Assembly (NCBI RefSeq): GCF_003589595.1
Contig: NW_020653750.1
Coordinates: 5,649,688-5,713,687 of the forward strand
Length of the DNA stretch: 64,000 nucleotides
Direction of reading: 5' to 3'
DNA from: Hyposmocoma kahamanoa
Lineage: Eukaryota > Arthropoda > Insecta > Lepidoptera > Cosmopterigidae
The position numbers were made by a program, and so were the translations under genes. Under the pieces are notes generated by a model. It ran no database searches, was not told where the DNA came from, and worked only from the letters and a program-made list of their open reading frames with translations. Shown in pieces: positions 11,013 through 21,960 of the stretch. Positions within the stretch are counted from its first letter, which is position 1; each line of letters begins with the position of its first letter.

Positions 11013-11656
11013 TTATTCAACAAAAATCAGTAAAAACAAACTGAAAATGCATATGTGAGGCTTCACTGTAAGGGGACGATATGTTGTATAAAGTCAAGTG
11101 TTAAAAGAGATAAATTGTAACCTTGTAATATATTTTTATACAACTATACATATTTTACCTATATCTGTCATTTTTATTTGATAATAATAACAGGAAATAA
11201 GACAAGAACTAATAAATATGATGTACATTGTAAAGCTTATTTTCTCACCGCCTTTTAATACCATCTCTTTCGGCATGCCTTTTAGGAAAGCTGCATATTT
11301 ATTCATAATAACTGGTTTATTTGAAGCAGCTACCGCTTGTGCCTTTCTGACACTGGCTTGGGAAAGGGTGATAAGCACTTGCCAATGGGGGTCTGGTACG
11401 CCCCAGTTGTTAAAAACTATACGAGCTATTAAATTCTGTAACAAAATTAATAATGATTTACACAGTATAGAAATTTTGGTTATTATGCAAAACTGAGACC
11501 TTTCGGATTCCACTTAACCCTTACCTTTGTCTCCACATCCAATGCAACGGACCTTCCGTCCTTTAACGAGAATATGTAGGCATAGTTCTTCCACCAATCC
11601 TGAAATGAATTCCGTGGACAAACGGTATATCGTTTGCGGAATTTCTCCTCAGACAT
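11013..11656 (-). CDS. Candidate spliced gene inside the TIR element, unknown function
   Basis: Minus-strand model with three exons. Exon 11525-11656 starts at an ATG in AACATGTC context and ends AAAG/GTAAGG; it encodes 44 residues with EEKFRKRYTVCPRNSF and DWWKNYAY. An 89-bp intron ends TTTTGTTACAG. Exon 11249-11435 is in phase and encodes IARIVFNNWGVPDPHW and SNKPVIMNKYAAFLKG. A final short exon, 11013-11065, ends in a TAA overlapping AATAAA. Splice signals and phase are good for the first intron and fair for the second. The protein of about 125 residues is rich in Trp, Lys and Arg and matches nothing I know. It could be a transposase remnant or an accessory protein of the surrounding element. 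Confidence 0.42.
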
Positions 11657-12189
11657 GTTAAATGTGATCGTCTTTCTATGCTTTTCTTTTATTTAAAGCC
11701 TGTTCTTAGGCCACATCCACCTCATAAACAGTTGCCGAAACATTTAAGTAACCATGGAACATCTTTAATATACGATAAACGTAGTGAAAAGTTACTCTCC
11801 ATTAACTGCCACACAAACCTTAACCTTTCAAAGGTCAATCTATTTCCCCAAGGTTACATGTGAGGTTAAAACGTCAAAATATTTAGCGCGATACCAATTG
11901 GCAACGTTTTAGGTTTTGGTTTTACCTTTGACAATTAGCGCGATACCAAATGTGCGTTACGTGTCACACGTCTAAGTTTTGGCTTAGGTTTTTGTTTTGA
12001 CAGTTAGCGCGATACGAAATGTACACGTGTCAGATTGGCGAGGTTGAAGGTTTTGGTTAAACCTTTGACAATTAGCGCGATTGGCCCCCAGGACCCTGAT
12101 TCAGAACTATTCGATATTTTAACCGAATCGTTCGATTGGACATCGTTCTCGAATCGAAGGGCGCTTTCCGTGCTATTCAGAACATTCGA

Positions 12190-12390
12190 CATACACAGGA
12201 CAGCCTAGTGTGGGACCACCTGTAATAACTCACAATGTTTTCGGGCATGGCATTACGTTATCAACGCATGTTGTTAATGTTTAACACACACTTAATGTTT
12301 ATTTGGCATAAGTCTCTTGTTATTTTCTCAAAAGTGTAAATATGTTAAGTATTTTGTTTTTCTTTGTGTTTGTGATGCCAAATAAACATG
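12190..12390 (+). repeat. Non-LTR retrotransposon 3'-end-like segment
   Basis: Non-coding sequence ending GTGATGCCAAATAAACATG immediately before a TTCTG pentamer tract. An AATAAA-bearing end followed by short tandem repeats is typical of several insect non-LTR elements. No coding sequence is attached, so this would be a heavily 5'-truncated insertion. Confidence 0.4.
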
Positions 12391-12612
12391 TTCTGTTCTG
12401 TTCTGTTCTGTTCTGTTCTACTCCGCTCTGCTCCGCTCTGCTCCGCTCTGCTCCGCTCTGCTCCGCTNNNNNNNNNNTCCGCTCTGCTCCGCTCTGCTCC
12501 GCTCTGCTCCGCTCTGCTCCGCTCGGCTCCGCTCCGCTCGGCTCCGCTCGGCTCCGCTCGGCTCCGCTCGGCTCCGCTCCGCTCTGCTCTGCTCTGTTCT
12601 GTTCTGTTCTGT
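12391..12612 (+). repeat. Pentanucleotide satellite with assembly gap
   Basis: TGTTC repeats grade into CTCCGCTCTG decamers, then CTCCGCTCGG variants, then back to TCTGT. Ten N (12468-12477) interrupt the array, so the true length is unknown. The open frames across it (CSALLRSAP-type) are artefacts of the repeat. Confidence 0.95.
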
Positions 12613-12853
12613 CCTATTTGAGTTAAACGTTCGATTCGGATTCGGATATGATATCCAACAGCGTTTACGGAGTTAGCCGATGAAATAGATTATAAGAAAA
12701 ATGAAAATCTTTTTACATACATTTTTAAGACTTTAAAGGCTTAAAATATAAGAATACATTAGTCTTGCATTAAAATTAAGAAAATTTAACAAACTCCAGA
12801 CTTTATTTTAAATAATAAGAGATTTCCATATTACATTCTTGCTTTGTAAACAA

Positions 12854-12927
12854 TAGGACATTCGGTAACTTTCATTCGATAACTATATCCGAATACAGTT
12901 ATCGAATGAAAGTTACCGAATCCTATT
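12854..12927. repeat. Perfect 25-bp hairpin
   Basis: 12860-12884 (ATTCGGTAACTTTCATTCG...) is exactly complementary to 12897-12921, with a 12-nt loop. The stem extends about 5 bp further (TAGGA/TCCTA) with a one-base bulge. The size is like an insect miRNA precursor, but it directly borders a dispersed repeat (12922-13040), so a foldback element is at least as likely. Confidence 0.8.
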
Positions 12928-13040
12928 TAAGCATTATAAAGTTATCGTCTAATTTCGTTCATAAAATGTTTAAAACTCTCTATTGAAAAATTGTCATTTT
13001 GCAGATATGGCCTTATTGCACCAAGGATATTGTCTAACAC
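12922..13040 (+). repeat. Dispersed repeat also found at 62621-62736
   Basis: Both segments read CTATTTAAGCAT, then ATAAAGTTATCG, CTAATTTCGTTC, TTTAAA and a GCCTTATT block, at about 75-80% identity by eye. Non-coding; class unknown. Confidence 0.6.
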
Positions 13041-14667
13041 TTTATTGCATTGGCCCTTCTATGACTGCTATCCTACTGCGTAGTTCTACTGGTAGTGACC
13101 AAGGGCAATCACGTTTCTTATTGAAAAAAATATTTTGACCAATATTGACTATCCTATATAGCAACAGTGAGCTCTATTGTCTCCAGTATTTTTTGCCTAT
13201 TATAAATTTTAATCCTAAACTATTTTTAAGACATTACAAAAGGAATTAAGAGATTTATTTTCCTCTAACATCTATTAAGTTAGCTAGATACCATTAAACA
13301 AATGACAATCGAAAACAATCTGCAAATTGCAATATAATCAGAGCAGGAGGTCACACGAAACAGGGTTAAATAATCACAGTCGCAGGTGCTCACCGACCTT
13401 TTGGGGGCAGTATCCAGGATTGAAAAATAAAATGAGGGTCAGAAAGCACTTACAAAGGCCATAAAAACAACCCTTGAATGGCAATGATCCGTAGTTTTCT
13501 TGCATACGCGCTATTAGCCACCTAGACTTTGTTTTTTTTTATGGCTAGTCGTTAGATACTTGAATATTCTGGCATAGGCCTTTCTGATATCAAAGGTATT
13601 AAGATCAAAATTGCTATGATAAACCTAATTTTCGTTAAAATAAAGCACATAATAATTTATTTGGGTTCTACTGTATGGCCGAAGAAAAAGTTCTGCGATT
13701 TGGTAATTTTGATTACTTAGGTTTTAACTTTCTCCGTCGTTACTGGCTGAAAAAGTTTTGTTTTTACAGTGTAAATATACGTAGATACCACAACTTTGAT
13801 CAAATATAGCCTATAGCCTCCTTAGATGATTTCTATATTTATTAATATGTAAAGTAGAACGTTGATATTCTATACGTACGTTGATATTACATAAAAAACA
13901 TCGCATTGTTATATGTTATTTCATTGCACCTGAAAAATAGTACAGCCTTCATATCTTTCTACATTAGTTTTGATTATAGTAACCCTCCCTACCGACCCTT
14001 AGAGTATACGAGAAGGGCACTATAACCTGTGCGCGCACAGGAACCTTATAAGTTCAGGTTCTGACCCCAGATCAGACAGTGTACAGGGTTGTCACAGACC
14101 TCGGTCACTTGACTTTATCCGGTTCTCGAGAGGCTAATGCCTCGGGTGAGCCGCCCCGGGTGCACGTACAGTACCTTCTCTATTTACCAGATAGGTACCG
14201 GTGCTGTAGGCACACTTACTTCCCAATACGTACTGCACAACTAGCGCTTACCACCGCTAAGTCGTCGACTCTAAATCTAAGTGAAAGATAGTAAAGTCGA
14301 TAAGATATAAAGACCAACCAACCTTTTGGTTATGAGAGCCTTCATATGCATGCAACAGATATATTTAAAAACAATTACAACTCTGTGGTTGAAATTTGTA
14401 TTCTGTATTAAGTAAGTAATATTAAATATCAAATTGGCTTAAAAGTTTCTTAAAATGTCATTCACTAATGATACAATTAGAAAGTCATATCAAAATAAAT
14501 TTTGCGACTCACAAGTTACAGGTTTAGTTTGTCCATGGCGAGTCGGAGAAGCGGAACTGTTTTGCTAGACCAAATACTTTAGGTATTTACTATTAAATAA
14601 CGGTCTTACAAAAAATATTCGATACACTTAAGGATATTTTCTAAAAAAATGTGCCAATTCATAACAC
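13041..14667. other. Gene-free stretch
   Basis: No gene recognised. There is a perfect 16-nt palindrome CCTGTGCGCGCACAGG at 14026-14041, and a GC-richer patch at 14090-14250 without a domain. Confidence 0.45.
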
Positions 14668-15615
14668 GATAAGGGGGTTTACCACAACCTCTTAAAACAA
14701 TATTACTTTAACCTTACATTGACTTTTCGTACCATGACGCGCTTAAAGTAAGCTTATTGTAACGTTAAAACTATGATATTTTATTGGCATCTTTGTGACT
14801 ATTCATTCACTCAATTCGTACTATGACGCGACTTTAACATTAAAGTAATGTTGCTCATATGTCAAATTTAGCAATCTTAAAATAGTTACGCGGATGCAAT
14901 GGACAAACAATATTATTTTCAGTTTTATTGTCTTAATATTGATTTGAAATAATTAAAAGTTAAGTTGAACTTATTTTGTTTACTTTTTATTTAATAGCGC
15001 ATAGGAAATAATTTCTCGTTAAACAAAAATACGCGATGTTTATTTCGTAAAATTATGACAGCGCCATCTATGTGCTCCTTGGCGAAACTAACAGTTGACA
15101 CTAGACCATAGTTCCGAATTCACAACGTGACTATCGAGACTCAGCTTGTTTTATTTATTTTTCTTCATGAAAATGCGGAATATTTATTGAAAACAACATA
15201 ATTTTAATACAATTTATTATTTATTACATACATACTTTTCTTTTTTTAACAGTCAAAATTGTCTGAATGTAAATAGCATTAAGTATCGAGTTCTTAGGTT
15301 AACATTAAGTACTTAAACATTATACTACGATAAGACGATTCGGAACATCAAAAAAGAAAGAGATGGCATTATATAGTTCACATAGCGTTATCTCTTTCCT
15401 ATTTTTAGTAAGGAATAAGCAATATTGGGAAATCATTCGTTCTTTCAATCACTTTAGCAATACTAGGTACATTACTTGGTTGACAGCATTGACTTACGTT
15501 GACAGGCTTGTCATGGTACGAATATGAGTAATTTTATAATAATGTTACTATAAGCTTACATTGAAATAAGATTGTTTTTGGAAAGGTTATGGTAGGCCCC
15601 AAGGTGTACCTTATC
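14668..15615. mobile_element. Non-autonomous TIR element, about 950 bp
   Basis: The left end GATAAGG...TTTACCACAACCTCTT is matched, inverted, by the right end: the reverse complement reads GATAAGG...CCTACCATAACCTTTC. Further in, TTCGTACCATGAC recurs on both sides (14736 and, inverted, 15510), with another direct near-copy at 14817. Such subterminal repeats suit a DNA transposon. No coding sequence is visible, and the target duplication was not resolved. Confidence 0.5.
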
Positions 15616-16403
15616 CGATCATATAAAATCCTCAAAACAGGCTAAACTAAAAGTTTAAAACAAATAATTTAGGAACGACACATCTAACTTTGTACATAAT
15701 TTGTGTATGGAGATATTTCTCTTGAGATACTATAGAGAACCTGCAAAATTTTGGTTCTCACTGAAGTTCTATACTTATTAAATACCCATTTATGACAAAA
15801 TTTACAAATTGCCTAGCGGTTTAACGTCACGCCGTGTCGCCCTTTCAGTTGTTAGTAGCTATCGGGCGCTTGTCGACGTCGGATCTGTGTCAAATTTTCT
15901 CCGCCTGTTCTTATTTTATTCATATTCATTTTTAGCACGCGGATTGCGGGACGTGAGGAGCCGGCACACCTCACCTCCTAAAGTCTAGGATAGCGTTGAA
16001 ATATCTCGCCATAACACTATTCTTTACACTTATGTACTCAGAACGAAATGACCGGTCAGGTATTTCAGGGTATCGGCTGTACAAAGCAACAAGTACCTTT
16101 GTTTACTTACCAAGTAACTGTCACCATTAAACAAACTCAACACACTAATAATTTTCATTGGACGTTGGACTTGGACATTTCACTTGGATATTGAGTTCGA
16201 ACCAGCTTGGCAGTAATTTAACGTGGTAACATTTGCCGACAACTGAACGCATAATATGCTGGGTGTTAAATCATTTGGTATTGTTGTAGAAATATACAGG
16301 CTGCCAATACAATTATATTGATACAGGCATTGACTTACAAATGATACAGGTAACAATATTATATCAAATCCTTTCAACTGGTTGCGTAAGAATTGCGAAA
16401 TAC
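15616..16403. other. Gene-free stretch
   Basis: No coding or repeat signal recognised; locally GC-richer around 15830-15990 without a conserved frame. Confidence 0.4.
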
Positions 16404-16455
16404 ACGAATTGGAAATGAAACTATTTTTTCGGATCTAAATCATGCATTTTTTGTT
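16404..16455 (-). repeat. Short fragment of the Penelope-like repeat
   Basis: GGAAATGAAACTATTTTTTC then GGATCTAAATC is the reverse complement of the end of the 8655-8880 copy (GATCCGAAAAAATAGTTTC type). Confidence 0.45.
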
Positions 16456-16499
16456 TTCTCAAACAAACTAATTCTTTTTTCAAATTTCTTCTACGAAGA

Positions 16500-16842
16500 A
16501 TGCATTATAAATGTTTTCATGTAAAACTCTCTTACGAAAATTTATTAAAAAAATATAATTTGCTTAAACTAAAATTAAGATGTTTACAGCTGGAAACCAT
16601 GTTGCTTTACGACTTGTGCCATGATACATATGATTGTATACCTCTTCACAACAAACTGCGTTACAGAGTCCCTATTAGAACGCACTATCGCACTATTTGC
16701 TACCGGTGCATGTCGTACAAACGCTGGAATACGTTCGCCGCTGTATCGATTAATGAAAAATTACAATACCCACTTTAACTCTGTAGACATATTATCTACC
16801 CGCATTGGTATGTTTAAAAATATAATTCTTGAACTTGCTTAG
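16500..16842 (+). pseudogene. Relic of a non-LTR retrotransposon C-terminal domain
   Basis: Two overlapping plus frames together look like the cysteine/arginine-rich end of an insect non-LTR polyprotein: LRYRVPIRTHYR in the first frame, and CRTNAGIRSPLYRLM followed by NSVDILSTR in the second, ending at a TAG at 16840-16842. The switch lies near 16680-16700, where CGCACTAT is tandemly duplicated. The RTNAG..SP spacing is what I associate with Jockey-like ends; this is a pattern judgement. No reverse transcriptase remains upstream. Confidence 0.35.
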
Positions 16843-17149
16843 AGATGTATGAAGTCGTTTACTATTCAATTATTATTTTTCTTTTCTTTTTATATTAGCC
16901 GCGTCATACAATATAACTTGTTATGGATATAACCCATGTGACTTATGTAGTAATTATAATTATTATTTTTGTAACAAGGTTTAATTTGTTTAGTATTACA
17001 TACTAACTATTTTTAATTATTTATTCTACGGTAGTTTATTAGAAATGCATCACCACTTCTTACTTTTTTGTAGTAACTAGTGGTTAACGGTGTTGGTGAC
17101 ACAATCATTACATATTTACTGTAAAAAAAAATACTTTTAAGTTTTAATG

Positions 17150-17312
17150 GTGTCTGCTGTTTTGTTGACCCAAATAAATGAAAAAAAAAACAACATTTCA
17201 GGCCCTTCACAGGTCCCATATTCACGGCTGACTGAGATGGTATCATCAACGAGTTACGTCTAATATTAATGCAAACCACCCTATTTTTCACTATAGTCAC
17301 AAAAGTTATTAA
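17150..17312 (-). repeat. Penelope-like repeat fragment (tentative)
   Basis: Reverse complement of the same family as 8655-8880: CTATAGTGAAAAATAGGGTGG, GCATTAATATTAGACGTAAC and CCATCTCAGTCAGCCGTG, then GGACCTGTGAAGGGCCTGAA. The last phrase is the most conserved part between copies. Confidence 0.4.
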
Positions 17313-17389
17313 TTTCCAAAAAGCACTTCAATTACATTATATTTTACAAATTATTTTATTTTGACAATGTGATATTTTTCATAGATTTC

Positions 17390-17738
17390 TCACAGATGGC
17401 GCTACGGCAAAATAAATCCTTAAAAACCAAAGTAAAGATCTACAACAAACACATGGAAATATTTTTGAGGTCCGTTGGTTCGTTACGTGGCTTAGTTTGC
17501 ATAGCGTCTGGCATGGTTTGCTGGGTGACGTTGCTTCGAATCCAAGCGGATCGAAGTGAATTTTTGTGAGTGACGTATTTGTTGTATAATTATAAGAAAC
17601 TAGTGTAGTAATTTCACAAAAAATAATTTAATATCATGGCGGTGGAACATATTGAAATTCAATAAAAATTACAATATAATTTAAATTTGTATTGAATTAA
17701 ATTATTGTGAAATTACTCCACTAGTTTGTTATAATTAT
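17390..17738 (+). repeat. Dispersed repeat family F with inverted arms
   Basis: It starts CACAGATGGCGCTACGGCAA and runs to AACTAGTGTAGTAATTTCAC (17586-17625). After a 75-bp spacer comes the inverted copy of that arm (17700-17738, GTGAAATTACTCCACTAGTT). The same pieces occur, reversed, at 23945-24165 and, shortened, at 29996-30095. A 66-codon frame across the first part is also vaguely present in the 24-kb copy, so the family may derive from a coding element. Confidence 0.55.
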
Positions 17739-17759
17739 TAGTATGATTTTTCATTAAAA

Positions 17760-18257
17760 AAAAAATTAACTAAGAACTCGGTATACATAGATTACTTCCT
17801 AATTTTAATTAATTATTAACAATAATTACTAACGTAATAATTACAAATACACAAATAGTTCCTTAATTATTCTAGTTATCATTTCTTCATAACACTACTA
17901 ACCAAACTCAACTTCCATTCTAAAGTTTACTATTCGTGACTCTTATTTACTATTGACCTCCATCCAGCGCTATTAAATTTCGAGTGATGTATCTCCGTCA
18001 CTTTTTTCAACCACCGGCTTTGAATACACTCGATCCGTGTCAAATATTTTTCAATAAACTGACAATTTATTTCCATCTACTTTTTTCACAAAAACCGTCA
18101 TGCCTTAAAAAGCTATGTACGTGCTGTGAATCAATTTTTAAATCACTAATATAAAATGGCAAAGGAAAAGGCAAAAAACAGGAGCAGACTGTAACACATT
18201 TTTTTGGTACATCTCCTAAATACCAAAACAAAAACAAAATTTATCTTCTCTCCTTGG
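17760..18257. other. Gene-free stretch
   Basis: AT-rich with nothing recognised. Confidence 0.4.
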
Positions 18258-18671
18258 TATTACAATACAATACAAAAATTCTTTATTGTACTTCAAAAAA
18301 GGAAACAAATACAATACAATTAAATTAAAAATAAGCGGTGGTACAATGGGCGGTCTTATCGCTTTAAGCGATTTCTGCCAGACAACCTTTGGATGGAAGT
18401 AATTATATAATTCATAGGAAAAAGACGGTGGTGTATGAAGAATTACTTAATCAACAGATAAAAATTGATAAATAAATACAAATATACATATATTTATAAA
18501 TAAATAATAAAACCAATACATATATATGAATATCGTAAACTACTATATATTCTCATACTTATAAATATAAAAATTTCTAAAACCTAATTTCAAAACATAA
18601 AAATACCCAAGCAGTCCAGGTCACACTAAATTAAGGTAGTGTACTTTTACCATATTTTTGAATATATTCAA
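18258..18671 (-). repeat. 3' UTR and pentanucleotide tail of the 18-22 kb retrotransposon
   Basis: Non-coding segment between the ORF2 stop (18672-18674) and the TTGTA repeats. The block TAAGCGGTGGTACAATGGGC (plus strand) and GATTTCTGCCAGACAA are shared with the second tail copy. It probably carries the signal recognised by the element's reverse transcriptase. Confidence 0.8.
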
Positions 18672-21593
18672 TCATTTCGCTTGTTGAATAGACAAAGGTA
18701 AAGCGTTCCACAAATGAATAGCCTGAACAGTAAAGGACTTGTCGTAATACTGGGAGGTATGCAATGGCATCTTAAGTTGGAGAGTTGAAGAAGAGCGCAG
18801 AAGTCGAGGGTTGTATTGATGGGCGAATTCAAATCGCTCCTTAAGATAAGGTGGTGTGTGAGGAATGAATAAGATGCCATAGAGAAGATTAAGAATATGA
18901 GCATTCCGGCGAAGTCTAATGGGTAACCACTTCAGCTCATTGCGATAAATGGAAACATGATCAAATTTCCTCAGACCATAAATGAAACGGATGCAAAAGT
19001 TTTGTAGACGTTCGAGTTTGTTGAGCTGTTCTTCGGTTAAATCCAGATAGCAGGCATCAGCATAATCAAGAATTGGAAGAAGAAGAGTATGGGCAAGCGC
19101 AGTTTTCGTGGCAATAGGTAAAAAAATTACGTAACCGTCTGAGAGATGCGGTCTGCCGCAAACAATTTGCGGCTGGTCTCAACTAATTGAGGTGCCCAAG
19201 ATAGCTACCTATCAATAAGTATACCTAGATTTTTAACATTGTCACTAATTTTAATGTAGGTGTCGTCTATAATAACCCGCGGCAAGCGAAACCAATCTAT
19301 CTTGGATACCATTATTGAGCTGCCAATAATAATCATTTGCGTTTTCGTTGCGTTCAACTTAAGACCAAATTGTTTACTCCACGTCGAAATATGACGGAGA
19401 CCATTATTGATTACCTCAATGGCTTCGTGCAGGTTTTCAAGTTGCCGGTGAGTGTAAATTTGTAAATCATCTGCATACACGCGGTAGGATGAGGTAAGAC
19501 TGCGGGAAATTGAATTAATAAAGATCGAGAAGAGAAGAGGAGATAAAACGCCGCCCTGTGGAACGCTAGCATTAATGTCACACCAACAAGAGAACCTCTC
19601 ATCAATGCGAACACACTGCCGACGCCCATGCAGGTAACTATGAAACCAAGAGATTACCGTTGGAGATATGTTAAGAGTGCGTAAAAGTGCAATCAAAATG
19701 TCAAAATCAACGTTGTTGGAAGCATTGCTGAAATCAAGCAATGACATTACAGTGAGTTGCTGTTGCGACATACTATACCTAATGTCATCAGTGATCCTAA
19801 CAAGAGCAGTCACAGTGCTGTGTCCTGGTCGGAAGCCGGATTGAAAGGGATTATGAAGGTTGTTACGTATGAGAAAAGGAGTAATTTGGTTATAAACTAG
19901 TCGCTCTAGCAGCTTTGATAGAAAGGGAAGTATAGAAATAGGTCGGAAATCAGAAAAGTTAGATGGATTGGCTTTTTTGGGAAGAGGAGTAATGAGAGCT
20001 TCCTTCCAAAGGGAAGGAAATTCTCCGCTGCTGATAGAAAAATTAAGAATATACCGGATCACAGGTAAAATCTCATCAACTATGAATAAAAACATTTTAC
20101 GACCAATATGGTCACTGCCAACAGCATTGGACGAAATAGATTCTATGCCCTTCTTAACATCACAATCAGTAAACTCTTTTAAAGAAAACGGAGGATGGTC
20201 GGCAGTTGGAAGCGTGGAAAGATAATTTAAGGTAGATGTTTTAGTCGACCCGTCGAAGGCAACGGAATTAGAGAAATGATGATTAAGAGCATCAAGGTTT
20301 AAATTTTTTGGGAAACTATCTTGACGTGACTTACCAACTCCCAGCGACCTAAGAAACTTCCAGACTTTAGCCGGATCATCAGTTTCTAAAGAACTATGAA
20401 TATGTCGGCGTTGTCCATCCCTACACAACCTATTGCAGTGATTACGACGCTCATTATACATGCGCTTATTCTTGTCTGTAGGACTGTACTTAAATCTGGC
20501 CTTAGCTGTGAGCTTTTTATTCATAGCAGTCCTAACATTCTGGTCTAGCCAAGGTGCAGGGAGGTGTTTCATTTTAACTGGCCGTACTGGTGCATGTTTA
20601 TCGTAAAGATTCATCAATGTGTTGTTAAACTCGGACACTTTGCTATCTATTGATATAGCATTCACAACGTTACCCCAGTCAATTTCACGAGCTTCACTTC
20701 GCAAACAGTCCAAATCAATTCCACGAAAATTGCGCTGCAGAAGAATTTTGGGTTTAGCCTTGGGTTATTGTAGGTTATTGTGGGTTATTGTAGGTTGGGA
20801 TTTTGTAGGAAAGATAAATCAAGTCATGATAAGAAAAAGCGTCCGCAGCGCACTGACCATGTTTACTAACGAAGTTCAAAGATGACACAATTATTAAGTC
20901 AAGAAGTGAATGAGGTGAGTTGGGAAAATTATGTGTAGCATTAAGTGGAAGAATGGTCATATTGTTGGCCATTATAAGAGATTCAAAACAAGAAGAACGA
21001 CTATCTCGTTTGAGAAGGCAAGTATTAAAGTCACCCATAATTATGCTATGTTCATAGGAAGGCGAGAAGTCCTCTAATAATTTTTCAAAAGAAGCGAAAA
21101 AGTTAATACGAAGAGGGGGACAATAGTAGACACCAAGTAATAGTTTAGTATGAGAAAAGAGAACTTCAATGTAAACGTGCTCACCAGCATTGGATAGCGA
21201 TTGAGAGGATGTGCTAACTATTGAGAATGGTATATGAGATCGTAGATAAATAGCAACGCCACCTCCGCCGCAACCAATGCGATCGTTACGAATTAAGTTA
21301 AATCCTGGTAAAGAGTAAGACGAGGACTGAAGGCACGGTTTTAACCAGGATTCAGAGATAAGGATAGCATGAAGATTTTTATTATCAAATGATGCCAGCA
21401 TATCTGAAAAATGAGCCGGAATACTCTGCGCATTTATATGGATAATATTAAAATGTTTGGGAACGTCACAAAATACCGAGTCAATTGTGCTCGAAAGGGA
21501 TGGAATGTTACAAAAGCTAACATCACTGTCACTACTGCTATGAGAACTACAAGAAACATAAACCTCATCGTCATTATCACTGCTTATCGACAT
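18672..21593 (-). pseudogene. ORF2 of non-LTR retrotransposon: endonuclease + reverse transcriptase
   Basis: Encodes an apurinic-like endonuclease (20775-21593; HINAQSI, SESWLKP, IIMGDFNTC, SYHDLIYLSY), then a reverse transcriptase (19205-20713) with FRPISILPFLSKLLERLVYN, QSGFRPGHST, SVPQGGVLSPLLF and the catalytic YADD near residue 413 of that segment. A C-terminal domain (18672 to about 19095) follows with LPILDYADACYL, LQNFCIRFIYGLRK and WNALPLSIQQAK before its stop. The reaction is target-primed reverse transcription in the nucleus. Three kinds of damage are visible: a 10-bp triplication at 20762-20794 that separates the endonuclease from the polymerase frame, a stop at about 19202, and at least one frameshift between 19095 and 19200. 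Intact ORF2 proteins of this kind run about 900-1000 residues, so almost the full length is represented. Confidence 0.92.
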
Positions 21594-21960
21594 AAATTTT
21601 ATTGTAATAAACTACTGTATTATATATAAATCAATTTATAAAATATATAATGATTAGAAAAAAATAATAATAATTTAAATAATATTTTGTTACTGCCCAT
21701 CTGCCAGTTCCGTGCATAGCAACTTTAAAAAACAAGAAAAAGGAAAAAAAATATAAATGAAATATTCGAGCAGCCGTAGCCATCAAAAAAAAAATAATAA
21801 TAATAAACTAATCAACTTTCACGCGTCACAGTAATTGTCAAAAACATAATTTTGTTATAAGAAAAAAAAAAGAACAAGGAATTGTGAACTAAACGACGGT
21901 ATTATAAAAATTTAAAATGGTCAAATCAAAACAAAATCTAAATGGGAAAATTGGCCAATA

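Larger units (their letters stand above)
8923..12089. mobile_element. 3.2-kb TIR DNA-transposon-like element with two convergent candidate genes
   Basis: The left end GGGGGCCAATCGCGCTA and the right end, its exact inverted copy, are followed on both sides by similar sequence ending AAGGTTTAACC, giving imperfect TIRs of about 35 bp. The motif ATCGCGCTA occurs twice near the left end (8931, 9018). Its complement occurs four times near the right end (11884, 11936, 12005, 12073), like subterminal transposase-binding repeats. Inside are a plus-strand and a minus-strand spliced gene candidate with poly(A) signals facing each other (near 10727 and 11015). I saw no target duplication (ACCA versus AGGA flanks) and no DDE motif, so the superfamily is open. 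Confidence 0.65.

Noticed and set aside
12342..12626. Open frames of 77-94 codons with CSALLRSAP-type repeats
   Set aside because: They are translations of a GC-rich pentanucleotide satellite containing N bases, not genes.
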